Of a DNA stretch of 64,000 bases, positions 1 through 11,695 are shown in pieces; the first letter of the stretch is position 1, and each line of letters begins with the position of its first letter. The notes below the pieces were generated by a model. That model was not told where the DNA came from. It saw only the letters and a program-made list of their open reading frames with translations, and did no database searches. The DNA comes from Streptococcus mitis. Its GTDB lineage: Bacteria; Bacillota; Bacilli; Lactobacillales; Streptococcaceae. A program made the translations under genes and the position numbers. The stretch spans positions 1,510,301 to 1,574,300 of the forward strand of contig NZ_LBMT01000001.1 in NCBI RefSeq assembly GCF_002005545.1. Reading direction: 5' to 3'.

Positions 1-236
1 ATTCATCTCAAAATAAGAGGATTCCACAAAAATAAATCAAATTGAACACCTATAAAAGCATGCTCCCTGTGATGGCCAATATTTTATCAGAAAATAAAAT
101 TCCTTTAAAAACAATCACGGACAGGGTTGGACATTCTGATTCTGATGTTACTAATTCCATCTATACCCACGTCACAAAGAACATGAAAGATGAAGCAATC
201 AATGTACTGGATAAAGTTATGAAAAAGATTTTTTAA
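1..236 (+). pseudogene. Tyrosine recombinase (phage/ICE integrase) C-terminal remnant
   Basis: The readable part from about base 42 encodes 64 residues resembling the last part of a tyrosine recombinase. It has the VGHSD segment followed by IYTHVTKNM, where the tyrosine of YTH would be the catalytic nucleophile, and a short C-terminal helix ending MKKIF. The reading frame is closed by TAA at 33-35 just upstream. The expected HxLRH box is replaced by a degraded stretch (NTYKSML), so the upstream portion is frameshifted or deleted. The only start in frame is a TTG without a ribosome-binding site. I read it as a decayed integrase tail next to eno, not a functional gene. Its 5' part may lie outside the window. 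Confidence 0.75.
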
Positions 237-273
237 AAAGTTTTGCCCCTTTTTTGCCTCCTAAATACAAAAA

Positions 274-302
274 TAGCCCTTCGGATAAAATCCGAGGGGC
301 TA
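274..302 (-). terminator. Rho-independent terminator, end of eno transcript
   Basis: A 13-bp stem (one G-U pair) with an AAA loop lies 70-100 bases past the eno stop. Read on the minus strand it is followed by five T residues (complement of 269-273), so it can end the eno transcript. It could also act weakly on the plus strand below the recombinase remnant, but there is no T run on that side. Confidence 0.7.
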
Positions 303-350
303 GAAACGTTGTTAAATCAACGGCCGAACTTTTGAATTTCAAGGTTCGGG

Positions 351-1681
<1,331 letters not shown>

Positions 1682-1716
1682 TTACTCTCCTTATGAGTTA
1701 AATTTTTTACACCTCT

Positions 1717-1745
1717 ATAATACCCTAAAACCCCTCCTTTTTCAA
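1717..1745 (-). promoter_or_regulatory. eno promoter
   Basis: On the minus strand TTGAAA (1740-1745) and TATTAT (1717-1722) are separated by 17 bases, close to the sigma-70/SigA consensus. The start point would lie about 30 bases before the eno ATG, leaving room for the AAGGAG ribosome site. Confidence 0.8.
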
Positions 1746-1826
1746 GAAAAAACGTTATCTTTGTGCAAATTTTCCTTAACTTTATAAAGTAATCGCTTTC
1801 TTTTGTCTGTTTTATTCTAGCTTTTA

Positions 1827-1841
1827 TGATATACTGTTTTC
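1827..1841 (+). promoter_or_regulatory. Extended -10 promoter placed for a leaderless start
   Basis: TGA followed directly by TATACT (1830-1835), then 6 bases to the ATG at 1842. No ribosome-binding site fits in between, and transcription would begin at or next to the A of the ATG. The same geometry occurs before ligA, the ABC-F gene and rlmB in this window. Confidence 0.6.
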
Positions 1842-2288
1842 ATGACAGATTTATCAAAACAATTACTTGAAAAAGCTCATGGTGGGCCAAAATTAAATCC
1901 GGATGAGCAAAGACGCTATCTTGGTACCTTTGAGGAAAGAGTTCTTGGATATGCAGATATTGACACAGCAAATAGCCCTCAGTTAGAAAAAGGTTTTTTA
2001 TCTATTTTAGAAAATCTTCAGGAAAAAGCAGAGCCACTATTTGTGAAGATTTCACCAACTATCGAATTTGACAAACAAGTTTTCTACTTAAAAGAAGCAA
2101 AAGAAACTGATAGTCAAGCTACCATTGTATCTGAAGAGCATACTTCTTCTCCTTTTGGCTTGATTATCCATAGCAATGCACCAGTCCAAGTAGAAGAAAA
2201 GGACCTTCGACTTGCTTTTGCAAAACTTTGGGAAGTTAAAAAGAAAGAACCATCCAAAACATCCTTATGGAAAAAATGGTTTGGCTAA
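1842..2288 (+). CDS. YueI/DUF1694 family protein of unknown function
   Basis: A 148-residue soluble protein of the YueI-like (DUF1694) family found next to eno in streptococci; no activity is established. The family match is from the overall pattern ([25 protein letters not shown] near the N-terminus, then a short alpha/beta domain) and is from memory. No signal peptide, membrane segment or metal motif is visible. The ATG has no ribosome-binding site and stands 6 bases after an extended -10, so the mRNA is probably leaderless. It is divergent from eno and its stop codon overlaps the end of the convergent glycerate kinase gene by 4 bases (2285-2288), so the two transcripts must overlap. Confidence 0.8.
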   Translation: MTDLSKQLLEKAHGGPKLNPDEQRRYLGTFEERVLGYADIDTANSPQLEKGFLSILENLQEKAEPLFVKISPTIEFDKQVFYLKEAKETDSQATIVSEEHTSSPFGLIIHSNAPVQVEEKDLRLAFAKLWEVKKKEPSKTSLWKKWFG

Positions 2289-3400
2289 ATATTGCGCATA
2301 CTTAATAAACGCCCAATATTGGCAGCCGTGCGCTCCAGATAGAGGCTGGCATTTTTCAAACTATCTTCTAAAGGTTCACTTTTCTCCAAAATAGAAAAGG
2401 CAGCTTGGATATTTTCAAATGGTAGGGAAGGTAAATCTTCAGCTAGACTACCACAAATAGCAATGACAGGAACTCCGACAGGGGTTCTTTTTGCTACGCC
2501 TATCGGCGCTTTCCCAGCAAAGCTTTGACTGTCCAGTCTACCTTCGCCAACGATAACCAAGTCAGCATCTAAAACTTTCTTATCAAAATCAATTAAATCT
2601 AAACAGGTATCAATCCCAGATACGATTCTTGCTTGAGCAAAAGCACACAAACTAGCAGCAATGCCTCCACCAGCTCCTGCTCCTTTAATTTCCAATGTTA
2701 CAGGTGAGGCTTTTTCATAAAAATCTTGGATTGCCTGATCTACGACTGCAAACATAGTAGGTTGTAGGCCTTTTTGCTTGCCAAAAGTGTAAGTCGCACC
2801 TTGAGGACCACATAAGGGACTCACGACATCTGCTAAAATATGAATTTGAACACCTTCAGGAATTTCATAGCGTTTTTCTATTGAAACAGAAGCTAAATTT
2901 AATAAGGATTGACCGCAAGCGAGCAAAACATTTCCATACCTATCATAAAATTGATAGCCTAAACCAGCAGCAATCCCAATACCTCCATCATTACTGGACG
3001 TGCCACCAACGCCGATATAGATATCTTTAATCCCTTGAGCAATGAGATGGCGAATCAACTCTCCGATACCACGAGTTTGGATTTGAAGTGGATTTCGTTT
3101 CTCTAGCGGAATTTTCCCAAGGCCAACTAAATCAGCAACTTCAAAGAGGGCTAGTTGTTCTTTTTGAAAATAGCGCATGGCTTCTTTTTGGCCAAAAGGT
3201 CCTGTCACTTGAATCCATTTTTCTTCTAGTTCAAGAGAATGTCGAATAGCATCTACAGTACCTTCTCCCCCATCACCAACAGGGCAGAGGAGACAGTCTA
3301 CATCTGCTAGCGATTCTTGGAACCCTCTTTTAATAGCTTCAGCAACTTTCTGTGCGCTTAAGCTTTCTTTAAACGAATCTGGCGCAATTACAATCTTCAT
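2285..3400 (-). CDS. Glycerate kinase (GlxK/GarK type)
   Basis: 371 residues starting [14 protein letters not shown], the standard opening of the GarK/GlxK glycerate kinase family, which phosphorylates D-glycerate using ATP (usually to 2-phosphoglycerate, the enolase substrate). Further family segments are [31 protein letters not shown] and [10 protein letters not shown]. An upstream in-frame ATG at 3412 overlaps the serB stop as ATGA. I prefer 3400 because it matches the family start and has GAGGGA just upstream. It is translationally coupled to serB and probably cotranscribed with it. Feeding 2-phosphoglycerate into the eno reaction would make sense of its location, though this is inferred. 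Confidence 0.9.
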   Translation of the reverse strand: MKIVIAPDSFKESLSAQKVAEAIKRGFQESLADVDCLLCPVGDGGEGTVDAIRHSLELEEKWIQVTGPFGQKEAMRYFQKEQLALFEVADLVGLGKIPLEKRNPLQIQTRGIGELIRHLIAQGIKDIYIGVGGTSSNDGGIGIAAGLGYQFYDRYGNVLLACGQSLLNLASVSIEKRYEIPEGVQIHILADVVSPLCGPQGATYTFGKQKGLQPTMFAVVDQAIQDFYEKASPVTLEIKGAGAGGGIAASLCAFAQARIVSGIDTCLDLIDFDKKVLDADLVIVGEGRLDSQSFAGKAPIGVAKRTPVGVPVIAICGSLAEDLPSLPFENIQAAFSILEKSEPLEDSLKNASLYLERTAANIGRLLSMRNI

Positions 3401-3408
3401 ATTTTCCC

Positions 3409-4053
3409 TCATTCTAAAAAGTCAATCAAAGGAAGAACTTCTAAAAAATCTCTCTTATCAATATGATTCGGTATTTCTTTTTTGAGCACTTCTTTGGCAC
3501 AAAAGGCGATTCCCAGTCCTGCTGACTTCAACATTAATAAGTCATTAGCTCCATCACCGATTGCGACTGTTCTTTCTTTAGAAAGTTTTAGTTCCTCTCT
3601 CCATTGTTCCAGAATCTCTTTTTTAACCTCGGGACTAATAATTTGTCCAACTAATTTTCCTGTTAGATGACCGTCTTTAACTTCAAGTTGGTTGGCAGAG
3701 AAATGGGCAATGCCAAGTGATTTTGCTAATCTGTCAACTATTGGTGTAAATCCACCGGACACCAGACCAACTAGGATGCCGTTCTTTTGGAGAATGGAAA
3801 TGAATTCTTGGGCATTTGGCGTTAGATGAATAGTGTTGAAAACTTTATCAAAGACCGAAATAGGAAGGCCTTCCAAGAAGGACACTCTGTCTCGTAAACT
3901 CGTTTCAAAATCTAGCTCTCCTCGCATTGCCCGACTTGTAATCTGCGAAATTTCCTCCTCACGACCTACCTCTCTTCCCAACAAATCAATCACTTCTTCT
4001 AGGATTAAGGTTCCATCAACATCCATAACACACAAACCTTTTACTTGAGACAT
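3409..4053 (-). CDS. serB: Phosphoserine phosphatase (HAD family)
   Basis: 214 residues, full length for SerB, which hydrolyses O-phosphoserine to serine. HAD motif I is DVDGTL near the N-terminus (both aspartates present), motif II is the [10 protein letters not shown] region, and motif IV is [16 protein letters not shown]. The preceding helical cap fits the C1 cap of SerB. Start ATG at 4053 is preceded by GAGGAG. The 3' end overlaps a possible ATG of the glycerate kinase gene. It lies 58 bases after glgA with a strong hairpin between, so it may be expressed by readthrough of the glg operon; no separate promoter is obvious. A general HAD phosphatase role cannot be excluded. Confidence 0.9.
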   Translation of the reverse strand: MSQVKGLCVMDVDGTLILEEVIDLLGREVGREEEISQITSRAMRGELDFETSLRDRVSFLEGLPISVFDKVFNTIHLTPNAQEFISILQKNGILVGLVSGGFTPIVDRLAKSLGIAHFSANQLEVKDGHLTGKLVGQIISPEVKKEILEQWREELKLSKERTVAIGDGANDLLMLKSAGLGIAFCAKEVLKKEIPNHIDKRDFLEVLPLIDFLE

Positions 4054-4077
4054 CAGTTCTCCTCTCTAAACAGCCCA

Positions 4078-4106
4078 AAAATCGTATGAAGTCATCATAC
4101 GATTTT
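4078..4106 (-). terminator. Hairpin terminator between glgA and serB
   Basis: Perfect 12-base inverted repeat (4078-4089 and 4095-4106) with a 5-base loop, followed on the minus strand by a short T run. It ends or attenuates the glg operon before serB, which has no visible promoter of its own. Confidence 0.75.
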
Positions 4107-4111
4107 ATCTA

Positions 4112-5545
4112 TTAATTAACTAAACTATGGTACAAGTCAAGGTATGACTTGCAAGCTGTATCCCATGAGAAATCACACTCCATAGCTTGTTTTTGTAGAT
4201 TTCTCCAAACATCAGGATGGTTTCTATACAAGTCCAATGCTGTTTGGAAAGTCCAATTTAACCAATAAGGAGATAGATTGTCAAAGCTAAAGCCAGTACC
4301 GCTTCCTTCAATTGGATTGAAAGCGCGAACGGTATCTCGCAAGCCTCCAACTTCATGGACCAATGGCAAGGTTCCGTAACGCATAGCCATCATTTGAGAC
4401 AAGCCACACGGTTCAAAACGACTCGGCATGAGGAAGAGGTCACAAGCAGCGTAGATTTCTTGAGCTAGTTTGACATCAAAAGTGATATTTGCTGATAGCT
4501 TGTCTGGGTAAATCTGAGCAAACCATGAGAAAGCTCCTTCAAAGGCTGGATCGCCAGTTCCCAAAAGAACAATCTGAACATCATTTTGCAAGATATGGTG
4601 AAGACTTTCAACCACCACATCAAAACCTTTTTGACGTGTCAAACGAGAAACAATTCCCACCAGTGGAACGTCGGCTCTAACTGGCAAGCCAACTCTTTCT
4701 TGCAATTTTGCCTTGTTTTGGGCCTTCCCAGACAAATCTTCCTGATTAAAATGATAATCTAATAGGGCATCCGTCTGAGGATTATAAAGATCAGCATCAA
4801 TCCCGTTCACGATACCAGATACTTTACCAGACTCCATTCGAAGAATTTGATCCAAGTTACATCCGAACTGACTGGTCATAATTTCATGAGCATAGCTAGG
4901 CGAAACAGTTGAAACACGGTCAGCATAAAGAATACCAGCCTTCATCCAGTTCAGACAATTGTTCCAGCGAAGGGTACCATCAGCATAACGTTCAAAGCCG
5001 ACTCCAAACAAATCCCATAACATTCCTTCTGAAAATTGTCCTTGGAATTCCAAATTATGAATGGTTAAAACAGTTTTTATTCCTTGATAGGCTTGAATCC
5101 AACGGTATTTTTCCTTTAACAAGAAAGGAATCATAGCTGTATGGTAGTCATGAACATGGAGAAGGTCAGGAATAAAGTCAATCCTTTCCATAGCCTCAAT
5201 GGCAGCAAGTTGGAAAAAGGCAAAGCGTTCTCCGTCATCAAAATCACCGTAAACATGACCACGGAAAAAATAATATTGATTGTCAATAAAGTAGAAGGTC
5301 ACACCGTTTAAAACTGTTTTCTTAATTCCACAATACTGTCTGCGCCAACCAACACTCACCTCAAAATGAAGAACATCTTCAATCTGATTTCCAAATTTAG
5401 CCTCTACCATGTCATAGTAGGGTAAAATTACTGCAACTTCGTGCCCAGCTTTTACCAGTGATTTGGGAAGAGCGCCAATGACGTCTCCCAAACCACCTGT
5501 TTTTGAAAAGGGTGCACCTTCTGCTGCTACAAATAAAATTTTCAT
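4112..5545 (-). CDS. glgA: Glycogen synthase (ADP-glucose dependent, GT5)
   Basis: 477 residues, standard length for bacterial GlgA, which extends alpha-1,4-glucan chains from ADP-glucose. The N-terminal ADP-glucose motif is [15 protein letters not shown] (residues about 13-27). The GT-B fold's second domain contains [13 protein letters not shown] and the catalytic [15 protein letters not shown] motif. Start ATG overlaps the glgD stop as ATGA, so it is translationally coupled. It is the last gene of the glgB-C-D-A operon and is followed by a hairpin at 4078-4106. Confidence 0.97.
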   Translation of the reverse strand: MKILFVAAEGAPFSKTGGLGDVIGALPKSLVKAGHEVAVILPYYDMVEAKFGNQIEDVLHFEVSVGWRRQYCGIKKTVLNGVTFYFIDNQYYFFRGHVYGDFDDGERFAFFQLAAIEAMERIDFIPDLLHVHDYHTAMIPFLLKEKYRWIQAYQGIKTVLTIHNLEFQGQFSEGMLWDLFGVGFERYADGTLRWNNCLNWMKAGILYADRVSTVSPSYAHEIMTSQFGCNLDQILRMESGKVSGIVNGIDADLYNPQTDALLDYHFNQEDLSGKAQNKAKLQERVGLPVRADVPLVGIVSRLTRQKGFDVVVESLHHILQNDVQIVLLGTGDPAFEGAFSWFAQIYPDKLSANITFDVKLAQEIYAACDLFLMPSRFEPCGLSQMMAMRYGTLPLVHEVGGLRDTVRAFNPIEGSGTGFSFDNLSPYWLNWTFQTALDLYRNHPDVWRNLQKQAMECDFSWDTACKSYLDLYHSLVN

Positions 5546-6681
5546 GAATGAATATCCTCTGTTACTTTGCTACCTTTCTTAACGACAACTGGATGTTCTG
5601 CAGTTCCTCGAATCACAACACCTGGCTCAACTTCAACACCCTTGTCTAAGATAGCATATTCTACCTGAGCCCCTTCTCCAATGACAACACGAGGGAAGAG
5701 CAGACTATCTTTAACTAGGCTATCCTTATGGACATGAATATTACGTGATAGAACAGAATTAGCCACTTGACCTTCAATGATACTACCAGAAGCAAACTGA
5801 GAAGTACTTACCTTAGATGTATTGGCATAGTAAGTTGGCTCTTCGTTTTTGACCTTTGTATAAATCTTTTGATTTGGTGAGAAGAGAGAGTAGAATTTTT
5901 GTGATTCAAGCATATCTTTGTTAGCTTGATAATAAGACTCTACAGAGTGGATATTTGCCAGATAACCTGTGTACTCGTAGGCAAAAGCCCCTTCTTTTGC
6001 AGCCAAATCCCGTAAAACATAGCGCAACTTCTCTGGATGTTCTTTCTTAGCTTCTTCTTCTAAGCGTTCAATCAACCAAGGTGTATCAACGACAAAGATA
6101 TCTGTAGACATGTTATAGATTTGATCTGGTAACTTGCTATCAAAGAGTTTATGAGAACGAACATGGTCTGTTTCATCCACTTCCAAGATTGCGTTTACTT
6201 CTGAAATGTCTTTCTTAGCTAGTTTTTTATAAACTACAGTGATAGGCCCTTTTGTGGTACTGTGTAGATGGAATACTTGGTTCAAATCAATGTTAATTAG
6301 AACATCACTGTTGAGAGAAACTGTTTGGTTTGAGCCAGAACGTTTCAAATAAGTAAGAAGTTGCTGGTAGTATTCTTTTCCAACTGTACTACTTTCCACA
6401 CGTGTATTGTAAATACCTAGATAATAGTGACTGAGAAGAGTTGATAAGCCCCACTCACGTCCTGAACGGATATGGTCAAAGACAGAACTGATATTATCTT
6501 GTTGGAAAATACCAAAGATACTACGGACACCAGCATTAGCAAGACTGGAAAGTGGGAAGTCAATCAAACGATATTTACCACCAAATGGCAAACTAGCTAC
6601 TGGACGGTGGTCTGTCAGTGTTGACATATCATGAAAACCAACTGTATTTCCTAAAATGGCAGAATATTTATCAATCTTCAT
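5542..6681 (-). CDS. glgD: GlgD, ADP-glucose pyrophosphorylase regulatory-type subunit
   Basis: 379 residues and clearly paralogous to GlgC, with a nucleotidyltransferase domain followed by a left-handed beta-helix (hexapeptide) domain near the C-terminus ([22 protein letters not shown]). The usual GGxGTRL glucosyl-nucleotide binding loop is missing: the N-terminus reads [14 protein letters not shown] where GlgC has [12 protein letters not shown]. In Firmicutes GlgD is known to pair with GlgC and modulate it, and the lost loop fits a mainly non-catalytic partner. The start overlaps glgC by 11 bases and the end overlaps glgA by 4 bases. Confidence 0.95.
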   Translation of the reverse strand: MKIDKYSAILGNTVGFHDMSTLTDHRPVASLPFGGKYRLIDFPLSSLANAGVRSIFGIFQQDNISSVFDHIRSGREWGLSTLLSHYYLGIYNTRVESSTVGKEYYQQLLTYLKRSGSNQTVSLNSDVLINIDLNQVFHLHSTTKGPITVVYKKLAKKDISEVNAILEVDETDHVRSHKLFDSKLPDQIYNMSTDIFVVDTPWLIERLEEEAKKEHPEKLRYVLRDLAAKEGAFAYEYTGYLANIHSVESYYQANKDMLESQKFYSLFSPNQKIYTKVKNEEPTYYANTSKVSTSQFASGSIIEGQVANSVLSRNIHVHKDSLVKDSLLFPRVVIGEGAQVEYAILDKGVEVEPGVVIRGTAEHPVVVKKGSKVTEDIHS

Positions 6682-7813
6682 CTGTTGCTACCCCCACTAC
6701 TTCATTATATCCTACAACTTGTACTTCTTCTGTTCCATCAATTTCGACACCGTCAGAAATAACTGCACCTTCACCAATAATGGCACGTTTGATTTTAGCT
6801 CCCTGACCAACAATTGCACCACTCATGATAACTGAATCCACTACTTCTGCCCCTTCGCGAACTTGCGCACCTGTTGAAAGGATAGAATGTTTAACAGTTC
6901 CATCTACAAAACAGCCATCAACAACCAAGGAATCTTCCACATGAGCATTTGCCCCAAGGAAGTTTGGTGGTGAAATTAAGTTTCTTGAGTAAATCTTCCA
7001 TTGACGGTTACGGCTGTCCAAGGCATTCTCTGGAGAAATGTACTCCATATTCGCTTCCCAAAGTGACTCAATAGTACCAACATCTTTCCAGTAACCTTTA
7101 AATTCATAGGCATAGACACTTTCACCTGACTCAAGGTAATTTGGAATGACATTTTTACCAAAGTCTGACATATCTACATTGCTCTTTTCAGCAGCAACAA
7201 GCATATTGCGAAGACGTTGCCAATCAAAAATGTAAATTCCCATAGAAGCTTTGGTAGATTTAGGTTGGGCTGGTTTTTCTTCAAATTCCACAATACGATT
7301 GTTTGCATCTGTATTCATGATACCAAAACGACTAGCTTCTTTCAAAGGAACATCAAGAACTGCTACTGTCAAACTGGCATTATTATCCTTGTGAGACTGG
7401 AGCATATCATCATAGTCCATTTTATAGATGTGGTCCCCAGAGAGAATTAAGACATACTCAGGGTTGACACTGTCGATATAATCAATATTTTGGTAAATAG
7501 CGTGGCTAGTCCCCTCAAACCAACGATTTCCTTCACTTGCAGAATAAGGTTGAAGAATAGAGACACCAGAATTAATACCGTCTAACCCCCAACTTGAACC
7601 GTTTCCAATATGATTGTTAAGAGCAAGTGGTTGATACTGTGTAATGACTCCAACATTGTTGATGCCTGAGTTGGCACAGTTTGAAAGAGCAAAGTCAATG
7701 ATACGGTAGCGTCCGCCAAATTGTACAGCTGGTTTCGCAAGGTTTTGAGTGAGTTTTCCGAGACGAGTTCCTTGCCCACCGGCAAGAATCAAAGCTAACA
7801 TTTCATTCTTCAT
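6671..7813 (-). CDS. glgC: Glucose-1-phosphate adenylyltransferase catalytic subunit
   Basis: 380 residues. It makes ADP-glucose from glucose-1-phosphate and ATP, the committed step of glycogen synthesis. The N-terminal [24 protein letters not shown] loop is intact, as are [20 protein letters not shown] and the substrate-binding EEKP segment. A hexapeptide beta-helix domain ends the protein. ATG at 7813 has AAGGAG at a good distance and overlaps the 3' end of glgB by 11 bases. It is probably active as a complex with GlgD. Its substrate can come from the pgm product at 20317, a pathway link that is inferred. Confidence 0.97.
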   Translation of the reverse strand: MKNEMLALILAGGQGTRLGKLTQNLAKPAVQFGGRYRIIDFALSNCANSGINNVGVITQYQPLALNNHIGNGSSWGLDGINSGVSILQPYSASEGNRWFEGTSHAIYQNIDYIDSVNPEYVLILSGDHIYKMDYDDMLQSHKDNNASLTVAVLDVPLKEASRFGIMNTDANNRIVEFEEKPAQPKSTKASMGIYIFDWQRLRNMLVAAEKSNVDMSDFGKNVIPNYLESGESVYAYEFKGYWKDVGTIESLWEANMEYISPENALDSRNRQWKIYSRNLISPPNFLGANAHVEDSLVVDGCFVDGTVKHSILSTGAQVREGAEVVDSVIMSGAIVGQGAKIKRAIIGEGAVISDGVEIDGTEEVQVVGYNEVVGVATDED

Positions 7814-9731
7814 TTTCTACTCCTTTTTGGTTTTTATTTGTGACGGTTTTAGTAGGTTTCAAGCGACGTTTGATTTTCCAAACACTTGCTCCCATAGCCG
7901 GTAGGGTAAAGGTTAAGGTCTGCTCATAATCTTTCCATAGTCCTTCTTGCGTTTGAACAGTTTGATTATGTTCTTTCCAAACGCCTCCCCACTCTTCTAA
8001 CTCAGTATTCCATACTTCTTCGTAAATTCCTGCAACGGGTAGTCCGATTGTAAAATCTCTTCGTTCAACAGGTGCCATATTAAAGACGCAGACTAGCATG
8101 TCGCCCTTCTTACCCTTACGGATGAAGGAAAGAACACTCTGGTCTCGATTATCCGCATCAATGATTTCAATACCATCATAGCTGGTATCGATTTCCCACA
8201 GACAGCGATGATCTTTGTAAAACTGGTTTAGCTGAGAAGTGAAATACTTCATTTTAGCATTCATTGGATCTTCTAGATTAGACCATTCCAACTGCTCTTC
8301 AGATTTCCATTCTAGGAATTGGCCGTATTCGCTGCCCATGAAGAGCAATTTTTTACCTGGGTGACAAATTTGGTAAGTGTAGAGATTGCGCAAGCCTGCG
8401 AATTGATTATAACGATCTCCCCACATCTTGTGCATCATACTCTTCTTACCGTGAACCACTTCGTCATGTGAGAATGGCAGGAGATAGTTTTCCTTGAAAA
8501 CATACATAAAGCTGAAAGTCACCAAATTAAAGTCATATTTACGATAAATCGGATCTTCTTCATAGAATCGGAGAATATCATTCATCCAGCCCATATTCCA
8601 TTTGTAGTCAAATCCTAGACCACCAAGCTCTTTCATTCCCGTAATCTTGGTTGCTGACGAACTTTCTTCTGCGATCATCATCACATCTGGATGTGCTAGT
8701 TTAATGACATCATTCAAACGTTGAAGGAAATAATATCCTTCATAGTTGAGATTGCCACCATCTTTATTAGGCGTCCATGGAGCATCATCGTAGTCAAGAT
8801 AGAGCATATTGCTAACGGCATCCACGCGAATACCATCTAAATGGTAAAAGTCAATCCAAAACTTAATGCTAGAAATCAAGAAGGACTGGACTTCATTTTT
8901 TCCAAGGTCAAAATTGAGTGCACCCCAACCGTAATTATGAGCCTTATTATGGTCTTGGTACTCAAAAGTCGGTGTCCCGTCATAATAAGCTAAGGCATCA
9001 TCATTAATGGTGAAATGACCAGGTACCCAGTCTACAATAACCCCAATATTGTTTAAGTGACATTCCTCAACAAAATCTTGAAACTCTTCAGGGCGACCAT
9101 AGGCATGCTCTAAAGCGAAGTAACCCATAAGCTGGTAACCCCAACTCAAACCGAGAGGGTGAGACATCAAAGGCATAAACTCAATGTGAGTATAGTTCAT
9201 CTCAACTAGGTAAGGAATGAGTTCATCTTTCAATTGAGCAAAACTATAAGGACTTCCATCTGGATTTCTCTTCCACGATCCAGCATGAACTTCGTAGATA
9301 TTGACAGGACGTTCAAAGAAAGTCCAACGTTTTCTGCGAGCTAACCAAAGACCATCCTTCCATTTCTTTTCTGGAATCTCTGTTAAAATAGCTCCAGTAC
9401 CCGGACGTGCCTCATACCGTACAGCCAAAGGGTCAATCTTCATCAGCTGATGACCATTTGCACGCGTGATATGATACTTATAAATTTGACCTTCTTGAGC
9501 AAGAGTAGTAAAGACTTCCCAAACCCCAAATTCATTTCGTTCCATCGGAATTTGATTTTCTACCCAATTGGTGAAATCCCCCACCAAGTGGACAGCCTGA
9601 GCATTGGGAGCCCACACACGAAATGTATAACCGTACTCTCCATTTACTTCTTCCCTATGTGCTCCTAGATAATGCTGAAGGTGAAAATTTTCTCCTGTCA
9701 TAAAGGTGCGCAAAGCTTCTCTTTTATCCAT
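7803..9731 (-). CDS. glgB: 1,4-alpha-glucan branching enzyme (GH13)
   Basis: 642 residues, typical of GlgB. It introduces alpha-1,6 branches into glycogen. The N-terminal CBM48-like domain (about 20-115) is followed by the GH13 barrel with [19 protein letters not shown], the nucleophile region [14 protein letters not shown], the acid/base segment MIAEESSS and [12 protein letters not shown], then a C-terminal beta domain. ATG at 9731 is preceded by GAGGGGG. It is the first gene of the glg operon, driven by the promoter at 9770-9798 with a cre site at 9747-9761. It overlaps glgC by 11 bases. Confidence 0.98.
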   Translation of the reverse strand: MDKREALRTFMTGENFHLQHYLGAHREEVNGEYGYTFRVWAPNAQAVHLVGDFTNWVENQIPMERNEFGVWEVFTTLAQEGQIYKYHITRANGHQLMKIDPLAVRYEARPGTGAILTEIPEKKWKDGLWLARRKRWTFFERPVNIYEVHAGSWKRNPDGSPYSFAQLKDELIPYLVEMNYTHIEFMPLMSHPLGLSWGYQLMGYFALEHAYGRPEEFQDFVEECHLNNIGVIVDWVPGHFTINDDALAYYDGTPTFEYQDHNKAHNYGWGALNFDLGKNEVQSFLISSIKFWIDFYHLDGIRVDAVSNMLYLDYDDAPWTPNKDGGNLNYEGYYFLQRLNDVIKLAHPDVMMIAEESSSATKITGMKELGGLGFDYKWNMGWMNDILRFYEEDPIYRKYDFNLVTFSFMYVFKENYLLPFSHDEVVHGKKSMMHKMWGDRYNQFAGLRNLYTYQICHPGKKLLFMGSEYGQFLEWKSEEQLEWSNLEDPMNAKMKYFTSQLNQFYKDHRCLWEIDTSYDGIEIIDADNRDQSVLSFIRKGKKGDMLVCVFNMAPVERRDFTIGLPVAGIYEEVWNTELEEWGGVWKEHNQTVQTQEGLWKDYEQTLTFTLPAMGASVWKIKRRLKPTKTVTNKNQKGVENEE

Positions 9732-9746
9732 AATACCCCCTCTTTT

Positions 9747-9761
9747 CTGTAAGCGTTTTCT
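9747..9761. promoter_or_regulatory. CcpA-binding (cre) site at the glg operon start
   Basis: TGTAAGCGTTTTCT fits the WGWAARCGYTTWCW form of the cre consensus at every position. It sits just downstream of the glg -10 (9770-9775), across the expected transcription start, so CcpA bound there would block initiation when preferred sugar is plentiful. The consensus is general knowledge; the repression is inferred. Confidence 0.7.
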
Positions 9762-9769
9762 ATAGATTT

Positions 9770-9798
9770 ATTATACTACCTTTTTAGGGAAGATTCAA
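9770..9798 (-). promoter_or_regulatory. glgBCDA promoter
   Basis: On the minus strand TTGAAT (9793-9798), a 17-base spacer and TATAAT (9770-9775). The start point is predicted near 9763, inside or at the edge of the cre site. Confidence 0.75.
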
Positions 9799-9963
9799 GT
9801 AAATTACGGAATTTGCAAAAAAATCTTTTGAAAGTCTTCAACAAATTCACTGATGTGTTCACTTGTAAATCAAGAAATTTTCAAACAGATTATGAAAACG
9901 AATTGTTTTTTTACAATACTATCATAAAGTTCGTTATTTTGCCAATAAAATTGTTGTTTTAAA

Positions 9964-9998
9964 GTAAAAAAACAAATCAGGAAACGAATTTCCTGATT
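9964..9998 (-). terminator. Terminator after gapN
   Basis: Perfect 10-bp stem (9975-9984 with 9989-9998) just after the gapN stop, followed on the minus strand by a run rich in T (complement of 9964-9974). Confidence 0.8.
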
Positions 9999-10005
9999 TT
10001 ATCTT

Positions 10006-11430
10006 TTATTTCACATCAAAAACAATGGATTTGACATTTGTCATCGCTTCAATGCTATATTTAATTCCTTGCACTCCAGCGCCAGAACCTTTGACACCAA
10101 GGAAGGGAAAATTATCTGGACCACGTTGGGTTTTATTATTAATATGAACTGTACCCACTTCAAGTTTTTCAGCAATTTCAAAGGCCTTTTTGAAATCATT
10201 TGTAAAGACTGAGGATTGAAGGCCGAATTCAGATTCGTTGGCAAAGGCAATTGCTTCTTCTACATTAGCCACACGAATAATTGGTAAAACAGGGCCAAAT
10301 GGCTCTTCCCATGCTACTTTCATATCTTTTGTCACTTGGTCAAAAAGCACTGGCCAGAGAAGATTGCCTTCACGTTTGATTGGTGTAAGAGCCTGAGCCC
10401 CTTTTTCTTGTGCATCCTCAATCAAGCCCCAGATGAAGTCGGCTGAAGCATTGTCAATAACAGGTGTAATATCAGCATTGTCAAATGGATCACCAACTGT
10501 TAATTTAGCAACCTCTGCTTGAAGCAAAGTAACTAATGTATCTGCTACACTGTCAAGAACAATGACACGTTTAATGGCCGTGCAACGTTGGCCTGAGTAG
10601 CTAAAGGCTCCCGCAACAATTTGCTTGGCAGCATGTTCCAAATCTGCATCTTCTAGTACAAGAGCTGCATCTTTCCCACCAAGCTCCAGCATGATAGGAC
10701 GCATACCAGCTAAACGACCAATACGTTCTCCAATAGGAGTTGAACCTGTAAAGTTGATGAAGTTGACTTCTTTGTGCTCAATGATATAATCCCCAATTTC
10801 TGAACCACGACCCGTAATGGTATTGAAAACGCCTGCTGGAATCCCTGCTTCTTCAAAGGCTTTAGCCAACAAGAGACCAGAAATGGAACCTTGTGTTGGT
10901 GGCTTAAACATAACCACATTCCCTGCAATCAAGGCCGGAGCAATCTTAGATCCAGAAAGGTTGACTGGATAGTTAAAGGGAGCAATAGCTAGCACAACAC
11001 CAACTGGCTCACGACGGACAACAGCCAGTTTGTTTTTACTTGCTGCCTCAAAACCACCACCTTCCATTGCTTGTCCAGTGATACGGAGACCTTCCTCAGC
11101 AGCATAGCGGATCAAGTCTGCGGTACGCACTACTTCTCCAATGGCTGCTTTAATTCCTTTTGCTACTTCTTTGGCAAGGATAGTACCAATTTCTTCCTTA
11201 TCACGTTCTAAAATAGCTGCTGTTTTATGCAAATAAGCCGCACGTTCAACTGCTGATAAAGCTCGCCATGCTGGCAATGCTGCACGCGCAGCTTGCATAG
11301 CCTCATCTACTTCTGCTTGGCTCATAGCGGGTACTTTCCCTAATTCTTCTTGATTGATTGGTGAATAAATCGTAATTTCTTTTTCAGATGATTTCCATTC
11401 TCCATTTACTAAATTCTTATATCTTGTCAA
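10006..11430 (-). CDS. gapN: NADP-dependent non-phosphorylating glyceraldehyde-3-phosphate dehydrogenase
   Basis: 474 residues, the length of streptococcal GapN. It oxidises glyceraldehyde-3-phosphate straight to 3-phosphoglycerate and yields NADPH, an important source in streptococci that lack the oxidative pentose phosphate route. It has the aldehyde dehydrogenase fold: APFNYPVNL, the FTGSTPIGERIG nucleotide loop, LELGGKDAAL with E249, and the catalytic cysteine C283 in SGQRCTAIKR. The start is a TTG at 11430, supported by an excellent AGGAGGA seven to eight bases upstream and by the family N-terminus (TRYKNLVNGEWKSS). It is monocistronic, with promoter at 11461-11488 and terminator at 9964-9998. 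Confidence 0.96.
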   Translation of the reverse strand: MTRYKNLVNGEWKSSEKEITIYSPINQEELGKVPAMSQAEVDEAMQAARAALPAWRALSAVERAAYLHKTAAILERDKEEIGTILAKEVAKGIKAAIGEVVRTADLIRYAAEEGLRITGQAMEGGGFEAASKNKLAVVRREPVGVVLAIAPFNYPVNLSGSKIAPALIAGNVVMFKPPTQGSISGLLLAKAFEEAGIPAGVFNTITGRGSEIGDYIIEHKEVNFINFTGSTPIGERIGRLAGMRPIMLELGGKDAALVLEDADLEHAAKQIVAGAFSYSGQRCTAIKRVIVLDSVADTLVTLLQAEVAKLTVGDPFDNADITPVIDNASADFIWGLIEDAQEKGAQALTPIKREGNLLWPVLFDQVTKDMKVAWEEPFGPVLPIIRVANVEEAIAFANESEFGLQSSVFTNDFKKAFEIAEKLEVGTVHINNKTQRGPDNFPFLGVKGSGAGVQGIKYSIEAMTNVKSIVFDVK

Positions 11431-11460
11431 ATTCTCGTCCTCCTGAAAATGATTAGATAT

Positions 11461-11488
11461 ATTTTACCAAATTTTCAGAAAATTACAA
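11461..11488 (-). promoter_or_regulatory. gapN promoter
   Basis: On the minus strand TTGTAA (11483-11488), a 16-base spacer and an extended -10 TGG-TAAAAT (hexamer at 11461-11466), about 30 bases before the TTG start. Confidence 0.65.
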
Positions 11489-11567
11489 CCCTTTTTACAA
11501 TATTTTTGAGATTATTTTCACAAGCTTGACTTTTCAAACTATTTGAACTCTTTTGTTAAGCAGTCAG

Positions 11568-11605
11568 TACAAGAAGAAAAGGCTTAGATGAACTAAACCT
11601 TTTTC
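11568..11605 (-). terminator. Probable terminator after pulA
   Basis: An imperfect hairpin with arms AGAAAAGG-TTAG and CTAAACCTTTTTCT lies about 95 bases past the pulA stop and ends in a T-rich run on the minus strand. Confidence 0.5.
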
Positions 11606-11695
11606 TTGCTATACTATTTTTCATTGAATTTTATAATTTCTAGTATCAAAATATCCTAGAAATTATACGACATACTTGATAACTTTTGATTTTTT

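Noticed and set aside
1784..1800. Possible second cre between eno and the YueI-like gene
   Set aside because: AAGTAATCGCTTTCT misses two key positions, including the central flanks, and its placement does not clearly block either promoter.
9885..9910. Another cre-like sequence upstream of the glg promoter
   Set aside because: The right half does not fit (GAATTGT instead of a T-W-C end) and it lies about 100 bases before the -35.
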